Shown here piece by piece: positions 12,473 to 25,569 of a DNA stretch of 64,000 bases. Under the pieces are notes generated by a model. The model did no database searches, had not been told where the DNA came from, and was given only the letters and a program-made list of their open reading frames with translations. Each line of letters begins with the position of its first letter. Position 1 is the first letter of the stretch. The stretch comes from Microcebus murinus (Eukaryota > Chordata > Mammalia > Primates > Cheirogaleidae). The DNA is taken from NCBI RefSeq assembly GCF_040939455.1, contig NC_134126.1, positions 1,302,001 through 1,366,000 on the forward strand, given 5' to 3'. Position numbers and translations under genes: made by a program.

Positions 12473-13035
12473 GAGTAGACACAGCCAGATCCGCACTGCG
12501 CCCTGCCTGACCCTCTCCCGTGGGTGAGTGGACACAGCCAGATACGCACTGCACCCTGCCTGCCCGTCTCCCGTGGGTGAGTGGACACAGCCAGATCCGC
12601 ACTGCGCCCTGCCTGCCCGTCTCCCGTGGGTGAGTGGACACAGCCAGATCCGCACTGCGCGCTGCCTGCCCGTCTCCCGTGGGCGAGTTTACACAGCCAG
12701 ATCCGCACTGCGCGCTGCCTGCCCGTCTGTCGTGGGCGAGTGGACACAGCCATATCCGCACTACGCCCTGCCTGACCGTCTGCCGTGGGTGAGTGGACAC
12801 AGCCAGATCCACACTGCGCCCTGCCTGCCCGTCTGCCGTGGGCGAGCGGACAGAGCCAGATCCGCACTGCACCCTGCATGACCGTCTGCCGTAGGTGAGT
12901 GGACACAGCCAGATCCGCACTGCGCCCTGCCTGCCCGTCTGCCGTGGGCGAGTGGACACCGCCAGATCCGCACTGCGCCCTGCCTGACCATCTGCTGTGG
13001 GTGAGTGGACACAGACAGATCCACACTGCGTCCTG
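12473..13035 (+). repeat. 11-monomer (583-bp) tandem duplication, copy 2
   Basis: This is the adjacent second copy of 11,890-12,472, with the same CGAGTTTACAC unit near 12,685. The match ends near 13,030, where GCGTCCTGCCTGTCCCTATG begins. Confidence 0.9.
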
Positions 13036-14703
13036 CCTGTCCCTATGCTGTGGGCGAGTGGACACAGCCAGATCCGCACTGCGCCATGCCTGACCGTCTG
13101 CCGTGGGTGAGTGGACACAGCCAGATCTGCACTGCGCCCTGCCTGACCGCCTGCCGTGGGTGAGTGGACACAGCCAGATCCGCACTGCGCCCTGCCTTTC
13201 CGTCTCCCGTGGGCGAGTGGACACAGCCAGATCCGCACTGCGCCTTGCCTGCCCGTCTGCCGTGGGTGAGTGGACACAGCCAGATCCGCACTGCGCCCTT
13301 CCTGACCGTCTCCCGTGGGTGAGTGGACACAGCCAGATCCGCACTGCGGCTTGCCTGCCCGTCACACGTGGGTTAGTGGACACAGCCAGATCCGCACTCC
13401 GCCCTACCTGCCCGTATCCCGTAGGTGAGTGGACACAGCCAGATCCGCACTGCGCCCTGCCTGACCGTCCTTCGTGGGTGAGTGGACACCGCCAGATCCG
13501 CACTGCGCCCTGCCTGCCCGTCTCCCGTGGGTGAGTGGACACAGCCAGATCCGCACTGCGCCCTGCCTGCCCGTCTCCCGTCAGTGAGTGGACACAGCCA
13601 GATCCGCACTGCACTCTGCCTGACCGCCTGCCGTCGGTGAGTGGACACAGCGAGATCCGCACTGCGCCCTGCCTGACCATCTGCCGTGGGTGAGTGGACA
13701 CAGCCAGATCCGCACTGCGCCCTGCCTGACCGTCTGCCGTGGGTGAGTGGACACAGCCAGATCCACACTGCGCCCTGCCAGCCCCTGTGCCGTGGGCGAG
13801 TGGACACAGCCAGATCCGCACTGCGCCGTGCCTGACCGTCTGCCGTGGGTGAGTGGACACAGCCAGATCCACACTGCGCCCTGCCTGACCGTCTGCCGTG
13901 GGTGAGTGGACACCGCCAGATCCGCACTGCGCCCTGCCTGCCCGTCTCCCGTGGGTGAGTGGACACAGCCAGATCCACACTGCGTCCTGCCTGCCCGTCT
14001 GCCGTGGGTGAGTGGACACAGCCAGATCCGCACTGCGCCCTGCCTGACCGTCTCCCGTGGGTCAGTGGACACAGCCAGATCCGCACTGCGCCTTGCCTGC
14101 CTGTCTCACGTGGGTGAGTGGACACAGCCAGATCCGCACTGCGCCCTACCTGCACGTCTCCCGTGGGTGAGTGGACACAGCCAGATGCGCACTGCACCCT
14201 GCCTGTCCGTCCTTCGTGGATGAGTGGACACCGCCAGATCCGCACTGCGCCCTGCCTGCCCGTCTCCCGTGGGTGAGTGGACACAGCCAGATCCGCACTG
14301 CGCCCTGTCTGCCCGTCTCCCGTCAGTGAGTGGACACAGCCAGATCCGCACTGCACCCTGCCTGACCGTCTGCCGTCGGTGAGTGGACACAGCCAGATCC
14401 GCACTGCGCCCTGCCTGCCCGTCTGCCGTGGGCGAGTGGACACAGCCCGATCCGCACTGCGCCCTGCCTGACCGTCTGCCGTGGGTGAGTGGACACAGCC
14501 AGATCCGCACTGCGCCCTGCCTGCCCGTCTGCCGTGGGCGAGTGGACACTGCCAGATCCGCACTGCGCCCTGCCTGACGGTCTGTTGTGGGTGAGTGGAC
14601 ACAGCCAGATCCACACTGCGCCCTGCCTGCCCCTCTGCCGTGGGCGAGTGGACACAGCCAGATCCACACTGCGCCCTTCCTGACCGTCTGCCGTGGGTGA
14701 GTG

Positions 14704-15553
14704 GACACAGCCAGATCCGCACTGCGCGCTGCCTGCCCGTCTCCCGTGCGCGAGTGGAAACAGCCAGATCCGCACTGCGCGCTGCCTCCCGTCTTTCGTG
14801 GGCGAGTGGACACAGCCATATCCGCACTGCGCCCTGCCTGCCCTTCTGCCGTGGGTGAGTGGACACAGCCAGATCCGCACTGCGCCCTGCCTGACCCTCT
14901 CCCGTGGGTGAGTGGACACAGCCAGATCCGCACTGCGCCATGCCTTCACGTCTCCCGTGGGTGAGTGGACACAGCCAGATCCGCACTGCGCGCTGCCTGC
15001 CCGTCTCCCGTGGGCGAGTGGACACAGCCATATCCGCACTGCGCGATGCCTGCCCGTCTGTCGTGGGCGAGTGGACACAGCCATATCCGCACTACGCCCT
15101 GCCTGACCGTCTGCCGTGGGTGAGTGGACACAGCCAGATCCACACTGCGCCCTGCCTGCCCGTCTGCCGTGGGCGAGCGGACACAGCCAGATCCGCACTG
15201 CGCCCTGCCTGACCGTCTGCCGTAGGGGAGTGGACACAGCCAGATCCGCACTGCGCCCTGCCAGCCCGTCTGCCGTGGGTGAGTGGACACAGCCAGATCC
15301 GCACTGCGCCCTGCCTGACCGTTTGCTGTGGGTGAGTGGACACAGCCAGATCCGCACTGCGCCCTGCCTGCCCTTCTGCCGTGGGTGAGTGAACACAGCC
15401 AGATCCACACTGCGCCCTGCCTGCCCGTCTCCCGTCAGTGAGTGGACACAGCCAGATCCGCACTGCGCCCTACCTGCCCGTCTCCCGTGGGCGAGTGGAC
15501 ACAGCCCGATCCGCACTGCGCTCTGCCTGCCCGTGTGCCGTGGGTGAGTGGAC
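14704..15553 (+). repeat. Block offset ~6.2 kb, right copy
   Basis: This is the partner of 8,505-9,240. It includes the 52-bp CCTCCCGTCTTTCG unit (deletion near 14,788), the CATGCCTTCACG unit and the GCCGTAGGGGAG unit (near 15,225). It carries three extra monomers relative to the left copy. Confidence 0.85.
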
Positions 15554-15654
15554 ACAGCCAGATCCGCACTGCGCCCTGCCTGACCGTCTACCGTGGGTGA
15601 GTGGACACAGCCAGATCCGCACTGCGCCCTGCCTGACTGCTTGCCGTGGGTGAG

Positions 15655-17030
15655 TGGACACAGCCAGATCCGCACTGCGCCCTGCGTGTCCGCCTGCCGT
15701 GGGTGAGTGGACACAGCCAGATCCGCACTGCGCCCTGCCTGCCCGTCTCCCGTGGGTGAGTGGAAACAGCCAGATCCGCACTGCGCGCTGCCTGCCCGTC
15801 TCCCGTGTGCGAGTGGACACAGCCAGATACGCACTACGCCCTGCCTGACCGTCTGCCGTGTGTGAGTGGACACAGCCAGATCCGCACTGCGCCCTGCCTG
15901 CCCGTCTCCTGTGGGTGAGTGGACACAGCCAGATCCGCACTGCGCCCTGCCTGACCGTCTGCCGTGGGTGAGTGGACACAGCCAGATCCGCACTGCGCCC
16001 TGCCTGACCGCCTGCCGTGGGTGAGTGGACACAGCCAGATCCGCACTGCGCCCTGCCTGACCGTCTGCTGTGGGTGAGTGGACACAGACAGATCCACACT
16101 GCGCCCTGCCTGCCCTTCTGCCGTGGGTGAGTGGACACAGCCAGATCCGCACAGTGCCCTGCCTGACCGTCTGCCGTAGGTGTGTGGACACAGCCAGATC
16201 CACACTGCGCCCTGCCTGCCCGTCTGCCGTGGGTGAGTGGACACAGCCAGATCCGCACTGCGTCCTGCCTGACCGTCTCCCGTGGGTGAGTGGACACAGC
16301 CAGATCCGCACTGCGCCCTGCCTGCCCGTCTCCCGTGGGTGAGTGGACACAGCCAGATCCGCACTGCACCTTGCCTGCCCGTCTCCCGTCAGTGAGTGGA
16401 CACAGCCAGATCCGCACTGAGCCCTGCCTGCCCGTCTCCCGTGGGTGAGTGGACACAGCCAGATCCGCACTGCGCCCTGCCTGCCCGTCTCCCGATGGTG
16501 AGTGGACACAGCCAGATCCGCACTGCGCCCTGCCTGCCCGTCTCCCGTGGGTGAGTGGACACAGCCAGATCCGCACTGCGCGCTGCCTGCCCGTCTGTCG
16601 TGGGCGAGTGGACACAGCCATATCCGAACTACGCCCTGCCTGACCGTCTGCCGTGGGTGAGTGGACAAAGCCAGATCCACACTGCGCCCTGCCTGCCCGT
16701 CTCCCGTGGGCGAGCGGACACAGCCAGATCCGCACTGCGCCCTGCCTGACCGTCTACCGTAGGTGAGTGGACACAGCCAGATCCGCACTGCGCCCTGCCT
16801 GCCCGTCTGCCGTGGGCGAGTGGACACAGCCAGATCCGCACTGCGCCCTGCCTGACCGTCTGCTGTGGGTGAGTGGACACAGCCAGATCCACAATGCGCC
16901 CTGCCTGCCCCTATGCTGTGGGCGAGTTGACACAGCCAGATCCGCACTTTGCCCTGCCTGACCGTCTGCCGTGGGCGAGTGGACACAGCCAGATCTGCAC
17001 TGCGCCCTGCCTGACCGCCTGCCGTGGGTG
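15655..17030 (+). repeat. 35-monomer offset (1,855-bp) duplication, copy 1
   Basis: Variants CTGCGTGTCCGCC, CGTGTGCGAG, GATACGCACTACG, GTGTGTGAG, CCCGATGGTG, CATATCCGAACTACG, GGACAAAGCC and CCACAATGCGCC with CCCCTATGCTG appear in order. They recur at 17,510-18,885, an offset of exactly 1,855 bp (35 x 53). Differences are few, for example CAGATCC to CACATCC near 18,316 and CGCACT to CGCCCT near 17,686. Confidence 0.9.
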
Positions 17031-17509
17031 AGTGGACACAGCCAGATCCGCACTGCGCCCTGCCTGCCCATCTCCCTTGGGCGAGTGGACACAGCCAGAT
17101 CCGCACTGCGCCCTGCCTGCCCTTCTGCCGTGGGTGAGTGAACACAGCCAGATCCGCACTGCGCGCTGCCTGCCCGTCTCCCGTCAGTGAGTGGACACAG
17201 CCAGATCCGCACTGCGCCCTACCTGCCCGTCTCCCGTGGGCGAGGGGACACAGCCCGTTTTGCACTGCGCTCTGCCTGCCCGTCTGCCGTGGGTGAGTGG
17301 ACACAGCCAGATCCACACTGCGCCCTGCCTTACCGCCTGCCGTGGGTGAGTGGACACAGCCAGATCCGCACTGCGCCCTGCCTGCCCGTCACCCGTGGGC
17401 GAGTGGACACAGCCAGATCCGCACTGCGCCCTGCCTGACCGCCTGCCGTGGGTGAGTGGACACAGCCAGATCCGCACTGCGCCCTGCCTGCCCGTCTCCC
17501 GTGGGCGAG

Positions 17510-18885
17510 TGGACACAGCCAGATCCGCACTGCGCCCTGCGTGTCCGCCTGCCGTGGGTGAGTGGACACAGCCAGATCCGCACTGCGCCCTGCAAGCCCG
17601 TCTCCCGTGGGTGAGTGGAAACAGCCAGATCCGCACTGCGCGCTGCCTGCCCGTCTCCCGTGTGCGAGTGGACACAGCCAGATACGCCCTACGCCCTGCC
17701 TGACCGTCTGCCGTGTGTGAGTGGACACAGCCAGATCCGCACTGCGCCCTGCCTGCCCGTCTCCTGTGGGTGAGTGGACACAGCCAGATCCGCACTGCGC
17801 CCTGCCTGACCGTCTGCCGTGGGTGAGTGGACACAGCCAGATCCGCACTGCGCCCTGCCTGACCGCCTGCCGTGGGTGAGTGGACACAGCCAGATCCGCA
17901 CTGCGCCCTGCCTGCCCGTCTTCCGGGGGCGAGTGGACACAGCCAGATCCGCACTGCGCCCTGCCTGCCCTTCTGCCGTGGGTGAGTGGACACAGCCAGA
18001 TCCGCACAGGGCCCTGCCTGACCGTCTGCCGTGGGTGTGTGGACACAGCCAGATCCACACTGCGCCCTGCCTGCCCGTCTGCCGTGGGTGAGTGGACACA
18101 GCCAGATCCGCACTGCGTCCTGCCTGACCGTCTCCTGTGGGTGAGTGGACACAGCCAGATCCGCACTGCGCCCTGCCTGCCCGTCTCCCGTGGGTGAGTG
18201 GACACAGCCAGATCCGCACTGCACCTTGCCTGCCCGTCTCCCGTCAGTGAGTGGACACAGCCAGATCCGCACTGAGCCCTGCCTGCCCGTCTCCCGTGGG
18301 TGAGTGGACACAGCCACATCCGCACTGCGCCCTGCCTGCCCGTCTCCCGATGGTGAGTGGACACAGCCAGATCCGCACTGCGCCCTGCCTGCCCGTCTCC
18401 CGTGGGTGAGTGGACACAGCCAGATCCGCACTGCGCGCTGCCTGCCCGTCTGTCGTGGGCGAGTGGACACAGCCATATCCGAACTACGCCCTGCCTGACC
18501 GTCTGCCGTGGGTGAGTGGACAAAGCCAGATCCACACTGCGCCCTGCCTGCCCGTCTCCCGTGGGCGAGCGGACACAGCCAGATCCGCACTGCGCCCTGC
18601 CTGACCGTCTACCGTAGGTGAGTGGACACAGCCAGATCCGCACTGCGCCCTGCCTGCCCATCTGCCGTGGGCGAGTGGACACAGCCAGATCCGCACTGCG
18701 CCCTGCCTGACCGTCTGCTGTGGGTGAGTGGACACAGCCAGATCCACAATGCGCCCTGCCTGCCCCTATGCTGTGGGCGAGTTGACACAGCCAGATCCGC
18801 ACTGCGGCCTGCCTGACCGTCTGCCGTGGGCGAGTGGACACAGCCAGATCTGCACTGCGCCCTGCCTGACCGCCTGCCGTGGGTT
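17510..18885 (+). repeat. 35-monomer offset (1,855-bp) duplication, copy 2
   Basis: This is the second copy of 15,655-17,030. Between the two matched parts (17,030-17,510) the sequence is still 53-bp repeat but in a different variant order, so later exchange may have altered the junction. Confidence 0.9.
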
Positions 18886-19098
18886 AGTGGACACAGCCAG
18901 ATCCGCACTGCACCCTGCCTGACCATCCTTCGTGTGTGAGTGGACACCGCCAGATCCGCACTGCGCCCTGCCTGCCCGTCTCCCGTGGTTGAGTGGACAC
19001 AGCCAGATCCGCACTGCGCCCTGCCTGCCCGTCACCCGTCAGTGAGTGGACACAGCCAGATCCGCACTGCGCCCTGCCTGCCCGTCACCCGTCAGTGA

Positions 19099-20495
19099 GT
19101 GGACACAGCCAGATCCACACTGCGCCCTGCCTGCCCCTGTGCCGTGGGCGAGTGGACACAGCCAGATCCGCACTGCGCCGTGCCTGACCGTCTGCCGTGG
19201 GTGAGTGGACACAGCCAGATCCACACTGCGCCCTGCCTGCCCGTCTGCCGTGGGCGAGCGGACAGAGCCAGATCCGCACTGCGCCCTGCCTGACCGTCTG
19301 CCGTAGGCGAGTGGACACAGCCAGATCCGCACTGCGCCCTGCCTGCCCGTCTGCTGTGGGTGAGTGGACACAGCCAGATCCACACTGCGTCCTGCCTGTC
19401 CCTATGCTGTGGGCGAGTGGACACAGCCAGATCCGCACTGCGCCCTGCCTGACCGTCTGCCGTGGGTGAGTGGACACAGCCAGATCTGCACTGCGCCCTG
19501 CCTGACCGCCTGCCGTGGGTGAGTGGACACAGCCAGATCCGCACTGCGCCCTGCCTTTCCGTCTCCCGTGGGCGAGTGGACACAGCCTGATCCGCACGGC
19601 GCCCTGCCTGCCCTTCTGCCGTGGGTGAGTGTACACAGCCAGATCCGCACTGCGCCCTGCCTGACCGCCTGTCGTGGGTGAGTGGACACAGCCAGATCCG
19701 CACTGCGCCCTGCCTGACCGCCTGTCGTGGGTGAGTGGACACAGCCAGATCCGCACTGCGCCCTGCCTGCCCGTCTGCCGTGGGTGAGTGGACACAGCCA
19801 GATCCACACTGCGCCCTGCCTGCCCGTCTGCCGTGGGTGAGTGGACACAGCCAGATCCGCACTGCGCCCTGCCTGCCCGTCTCCCGTTGGCGAGTGGACA
19901 CAGCCAGATCCGCACTGCGCCCTGCCTGCCCTTCTGCCATGGGTGAGTGAACACAGCCAGATCCGCACTGCGCCCTGACTGCCCGTCTCCCGTCAGTGAG
20001 TGGACACAGCCAGATCCGCACTGCGCCCTACCTGCCCGTCTCCCGTGGGCGAGTGGAAACAGCCCGATCCGCACTGCGCTCTGCCTGCCCGTCTGCCGTG
20101 GGTGAGTGGACACAGCCAGATCCGCACTGCGCCCTGCCTGCCCGTCTCCCGTCAGTGAGTGGACACAGCCATATTCGCACTGCGCCCTGCCTGCCCGTCT
20201 CCCGTGGGTGAGTGGACACAGCCAGATCCGCACTGCGCGCTGCCTGCCCGTCTCCCATGGGCGAGTGGACACAGCCAGATCCGCACTGCGCCCTGCCTGC
20301 CCGTCTGTCATGGGCGAGTGGACACAGCCAGATCCGCACTGCGCCCTGCCTGACCGTCTGCCGTCGGTGAGTGGACACAGCCAGATCCACACTGCGCCCT
20401 GCCTGCCCGTCTGCCGTGGGCGAGTGAACACAGCCAGATCCGCACTGTGCACTGCCTGACCGTCTGCCGTGGGTGAGTGGACACAGCCAGATCCG
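19099..20495 (+). repeat. 46-monomer (2,438-bp) duplication, copy 1
   Basis: From the CTATGCTG-marked block through CGTTGGCGAG, CTGCCATGGGTGAG, GAAACAGCCCGATCC, CATATTCGC, TCCCATGGGCG and TGTCATGGGCG, this run recurs at an offset of 2,438 bp (46 x 53). The agreement runs from about 19,300 to 20,495 and looks near perfect. At its left end copy 2 lacks one monomer. Confidence 0.9.
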
Positions 20496-21589
20496 CACTG
20501 CGCCTTGCCTGACCGCCTGCCGTGGGTGAGTGGACACAGCCAGATCCACACTGCGCCCTTCCTGCCCGTCTGCCGTGGGCGAGTGGACACAGCCAGATAC
20601 GCACTGCGCACTGCCTGACCGTCTGCCGTGGGTGAGTGGACACAGCCAGATCCGTACTGCGCCCTGCATAACCGCCTGCCGTGGGTGAGTGGACACAGCA
20701 AAGTCCGCACTGCGCCTTGCCTGCCCGTCTCCCGTGGGCGACTGGACACAGCCAGATCCTCACTGCGCCCTGCCTGCCCTTCTGCCGTGGGTGAGTGGAC
20801 ACAGCCAGATCCGCACTGCGCCCTGCCTGACCGTCTGCCGTGGGTGAGTGGACACAGCCAGATCCGCACTGCGCCCTGCCTGCCCGTCTCCCGTGGGTGA
20901 GTGGACACAGCCAGATCCACACTGCGCCCTGCCTGACCGTCTGCCGTGGGCGAATGGACACAGCCAGATCCGCACTGCGCCCTGCCTGACCGTCTGCTGT
21001 GGGTGAGTGGACACAGCAAGATCCGCACTGCGCCCTGCCAGCCCGTCTGCCGTGGGCGACTGGACACAGCCAGATCCGCACTGCGCCCTGCCTGACCGTC
21101 TGCTGTGGGTGAGTGGACACAGCCAGATCCGCACTGCGCCCTTCCTGACCGTCTCCCGTGGGTGAGTGGACACAGCCAGATCCGCACTGCGGCTTGCCTG
21201 CCCGTCACACGTGGGTGAGTGGACACAGCCAGATCCGCACTGCGCCCTACCTGCCCGTCTCTCGTTGGTGAGTGGACACAGCCAGATCCGCACTGCGCCC
21301 TGCCTGACCGTCCTTCATGGGTGAGTGGACACCGCCAGATCCGCACTGCGCCCTGCCTGCCCGTCTCCCGTGGGTGAGTGGACACAGCCAGATCCGCACT
21401 GCGCCCTGCATGCCCGTCTCCCGTTAGTGAGTGGACACAGCCAGATCCGCACTGCGCTCTGCCTGACCGCCTGCCGTTGGTGAGTGGACACAGCCAGATC
21501 CGCACTGCGCCCTGCCTGACCATCTGCCGTGGGTGAGTGGACACAGCCAGATCCGCACTGCGCCCTGCCTGACCGTCTGCCGTGGGTGA

Positions 21590-22930
21590 GTGGACACAGC
21601 CAGATCCACACTGCGCCCTGCCTGCCCCTGTGCCGTGGGCGAGTGGACACAGCCAGATCCGCACTGCGCCGTGCCTGACCGTCTGCCGTGGGCGAGCGGA
21701 CAGAGCCAGATCCGCACTGCGCCCTGCCTGACCGTCTGCCGTAGGCGAGTGGACACAGCCAGATCCGCACTGCGCCCTGCCTGCCCGTCTGCTGTGGGTG
21801 AGTGGACACAGCCATATCCACACTGCGTCCTGCCTGTCCCTATGCTGTGGGCGAGTGGACACAGCCAGATCCGCACTGCGCCCTGCCTGACCGTCTGCCG
21901 TGGGTGAGTGGACACAGCCAGATCTGCACTGCGCCCTGCCTGACCGCCTGCCGTGGGTGAGTGGACACAGCCAGATCCGCACTGCGCCCTGCCTTTCCGT
22001 CTCCCGTGGGCGAGTGGACACAGCCTGATCCGCACGGCGCCCTGCCTGCCCTTCTGCCGTGGGTGAGTGTACACAGCCAGATCCGCACTGCGCCCTGCCT
22101 GACCGCCTGTCGTGGGTGAGTGGACACAGCCAGATCCGCACTGCGCCCTGCCTGACCGCCTGTCGTGGGTGAGTGGACACAGCCAGATCCGCACTGCGCC
22201 CTGCCTGCCCGTCTGCCGTGGGTGAGTGGATACAGCCAGATCCACACTGCGCCCTGCCTGCCCGTCTGCCGTGGGTGAGTGGACACAGCCAGATCCGCAC
22301 TGCGCCCTGCCTGCCCGTCTCCCGTTGGCGAGTGGACACAGCCAGATCCGCACTGCGCCCTGCCTGCCCTTCTGCCATGGGTGAGTGAACACAGCCAGAT
22401 CCGCACTGCGCCCTGACTGCCCGTCTCCCGTCAGTGAGTGGACACAGCCAGATCCGCACTGCGCCCTACCTGCCCGTCTCCCGTGGGCGAGTGGAAACAG
22501 CCCGATCCGCACTGCGCTCTGCCTGCCCGTCTGCCGTGGGTGAGTGGACACAGCCAGATCCGCACTGCGCCCTGCCTGCCCGTCTCCCGTCAGTGAGTGG
22601 ACACAGCCATATTCGCACTGCGCCCTGCCTGCCCGTCTCCCGTGGGTGAGTGGACACAGCCAGATCCGCACTGCGCGCTGCCTGCCCGTCTCCCATGGGC
22701 GAGTGGACACAGCCAGATCCGCACTGCGCCCTGCCTGCCCGTCTGTCATGGGCGAGTGGACACAGCCAGATCCGCACTGCGCCCTGCCTGACCGTCTGCC
22801 GTCGGTGAGTGGACACAGCCAGATCCACACTGCGCCCTGCCTGCCCGTCTGCCGTGGGCGAGTGAACACAGCCAGATCCGCACTGTGCACTGCCTGACCG
22901 TCTGCCGTGGGTGAGTGGACACAGCCAGAT
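21590..22930 (+). repeat. 46-monomer (2,438-bp) duplication, copy 2
   Basis: This is the partner of 19,099-20,495. It matches until about 22,930, where GCACTGGGCCC in this copy replaces GCACTGCGCC and the following variant order departs. A private difference is GTGGATACAG near 22,230 against GTGGACACAG in copy 1. Confidence 0.9.
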
Positions 22931-23285
22931 CCGCACTGGGCCCTGCCTGACCGTCTGCCGTGGGTGAGTGGACACAGCCAGATCTGCACTGCGCCCTGCC
23001 TGACCGCCTGCCGTGGGTGAGTGGACACAGCCAGATCCGCACTGCGCCCTGCCTTTCCGTCTCCCGTGGGCGAGTGGACACAGCCAGATCCGCACTGCGC
23101 CCTGCCTGCCCGTCTCCCGTCAGTGAGTGGACACAGCCAGATCCGCACTGCGCCTTACCTGCCCGTCTCCCGTGGGCGAGTGGACACAGCCCGATCCGCA
23201 CTGCGCTCTGCCTGCCCGTCTGCCGTGGGTGAGTGGACACAGCCAGATCCGCACTGCGCCTTGCCTGCCCGTCTCCCGTCAGTGA

Positions 23286-23340
23286 GTGGACACAGCCAGA
23301 TCCGCACTGCGCCCCTGCCTGCCCGTCTCCCGTGGGCGAG
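23286..23340 (+). repeat. 54-bp monomer: the only insertion in the array
   Basis: An extra C near 23,312 gives TGCGCCCCTGCC. It is the only unit longer than 53 bp I found. About 570 bases on, near 23,880, a 1-bp deletion (CACAGCAGATCC) restores the earlier phase. A compensating pair has no coding meaning here because no reading frame is maintained. Confidence 0.85.
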
Positions 23341-25569
23341 TGGACACAGCCAGATCCGCACTGCGCCCTGCCTGCCCGTCTCCAGTGGGCGAGTGGACAC
23401 AGCCAGATCCGCACTGCGCCGTGCCTGCCCATCTCCAGTGGGCGAGTGGACTCAGCCAGATCCACACTGCGCCCTGCCTGCCCGTCTGCCGTGGGTGAGT
23501 GGACACAGCCAGATCCGCACTGCACCCTGCCTGCCCGTCTCCCGTGGGTGAGTGGACACAGCCAGATCCGCACTGCGCCCTGCCTGCCCGTCTCCCGTGG
23601 GTGAGTGGACACAGCCAGATTCGCACTGCACCTTGCCTGCCCGTCTCCTGTCAGTGAGTGGACACAGCCAGATCCGCACTGTGCCCTTCCTGCCCGTCTC
23701 CCGTGGGTGAGTGGACACAGCCAGATTCGCACTGCACCTTGCCTGCCCGTCTCCTGTCAGTGAGTGGACACAGCCAGATCCGCACTGTGCCCTTCCTGCC
23801 CGTCTCCCTTGGGCGAGTGGACACAGCCAGATCCACACTGCGTCCTGCCTGCCCGTCTGCCGTGGGTGAGTGGACACAGCAGATCCGCACTGCGCCCTGC
23901 CTGACCTTCTCCCGTGGGTGAGTGGACACAGCCAGATCCGCACTGCGCCTTGCCTGCCCGTCTCACGTGGGTGAGTGGACACAGCCAGATCCGCACTGCG
24001 CCCTACCTGCACGTCTCCCGTGGGTGAGTGGACACAGCCAGATGCGCACTGCACCCTGCCTGTCCGTCCTTCGTGGATGAGTGGACACCGCCATATCCGC
24101 ACTGCGCCCTGCCTGCCCGTCTCCCGTGGGTGAGTGGACACAGCCAGATCCGCACTGCGCCCTGCCTGCCCGTCTCCCGTCAGTGAGTGGACACAGCCAG
24201 ATCCGCACTGCGCCCTGCCTGACCGTCTGCTGTCGGTGAGTGGACACAGCCAGATCCGCACTGCGCCCTGCCTGCCCGTCTGCCGTGGGCGAGTGGACAC
24301 AGCCCGATCCGCACTGCGCCCTGCCTGACCGTCTGCCGTGGGTGAGTGGACACAGCCAGATCCGCACTGCGCCCTGCCTGCCCGTCTGCCGTGGGCGAGT
24401 GGACACTGCCAGATCCGCACTGCGCCCTGCCTGACGGTCAGCCGTGGGTGAGTGGACACAGCCAGATCCACACTGCGCCCTGCCTGCCCCTCTGCCGTGG
24501 GCGAGTGGACACAGCCAGATCCGCACTGCGCCCTGCCTGCCCGTCTGCTGTGGGTGAGTGGACACAGCCAGATCCACACTGCGTCCTGCCTGTCCCTATG
24601 CTGTGGGCGAGTGGACACAGCCAGATCCGCACTGCGCCCTGCCTGACCGTCTGCCGTGGGTGAGTGGAGACAGCCAGATCTGCACTGCGCCCTGCCTGAC
24701 CGCCTGTCGTGGGTGAGTGGACACAGCCAGATCCGCACTGCGCCCTGCCTTTCCGTCTCCCGTGGGCGAGTGGACACAGCCAGATCCGCACTGCGCCCTG
24801 CCTGCCCGTCTCCCGTCAGTGAGTGGACACAGCCAGATCCGCACTGCGCCTTACCTGCCCGTCTCCCGTGGGCGAGTGGACACAGCCCGATCCGCACTGC
24901 GCTCTGCCTGCCCGTCTGCCGTGGGTGAGTGGACACAGCCAGATCCGCACTGCGCCCTGCCTGCCCGTCTCCAGTGGGCGAGTGGACACAGCCAGATCCG
25001 CACTGCGCCGTGCCTGCCCATCTCCAGTGGGCGAGTGGACTCAGCCAGATCCACACTGCGCCCTGCCTGCCCGTCTGCCGTGGGTGAGTGGACACAGCCA
25101 GATCCGCACTGCGCCCTGCCTGACCGTCTCCCGTGGGTGAGTGGACACAGCCAGATCCGCACTGCGCCCTGCCTGCCCGTCTCCCGTGGGTGAGTGGACA
25201 CAGCCAGATTCGCACTGCACCTTGCCTGCCCGTCTCCTGTCAGTGAGTGGACACAGCCAGATCCGCACTGTGCCCTTCCTGCCCGTCTCCCGTGGGTGAG
25301 TGGACACAGCCAGATTCGCACTGCACCTTGCCTGCCCGTCTCCTGTCAGTGAGTGGACACAGCCAGATCCGCACTGTGCCCTTCCTGCCCGTCTCCCGTG
25401 GGCGAGTGGACACAGCCAGATCCGCACTGCGCCCTGCCTGACCGTCTGCCGTGGGTGAGTGGACACAGTCAGATCCGCACTGCGCCCTGCCTGACCGTCT
25501 GCCGTGGGTGAGTGGACACAGCCAGATCCACACTGCGCCCTGCCTGCCCGTCTGCCGTGGGTGAGTGGA

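Noticed and set aside
19085..22459. Open frame of 1,124 codons on the minus strand, and many others of 200-1,000 codons on the minus strand
   Set aside because: They are the stop-free reverse complement of the monomer read through in all three frames, overlapping one another throughout. Their starts are GTG or chance ATG inside the repeat. The period of 53 residues comes from 3 x 53 bases. Nothing marks any one frame as a gene.
23286..23900. Compensating +1 and -1 indels at 23,312 and 23,880 as evidence of frame preservation
   Set aside because: Only one such pair exists among sixteen indels, and the other fourteen are uncompensated deletions, so the pairing is coincidence.
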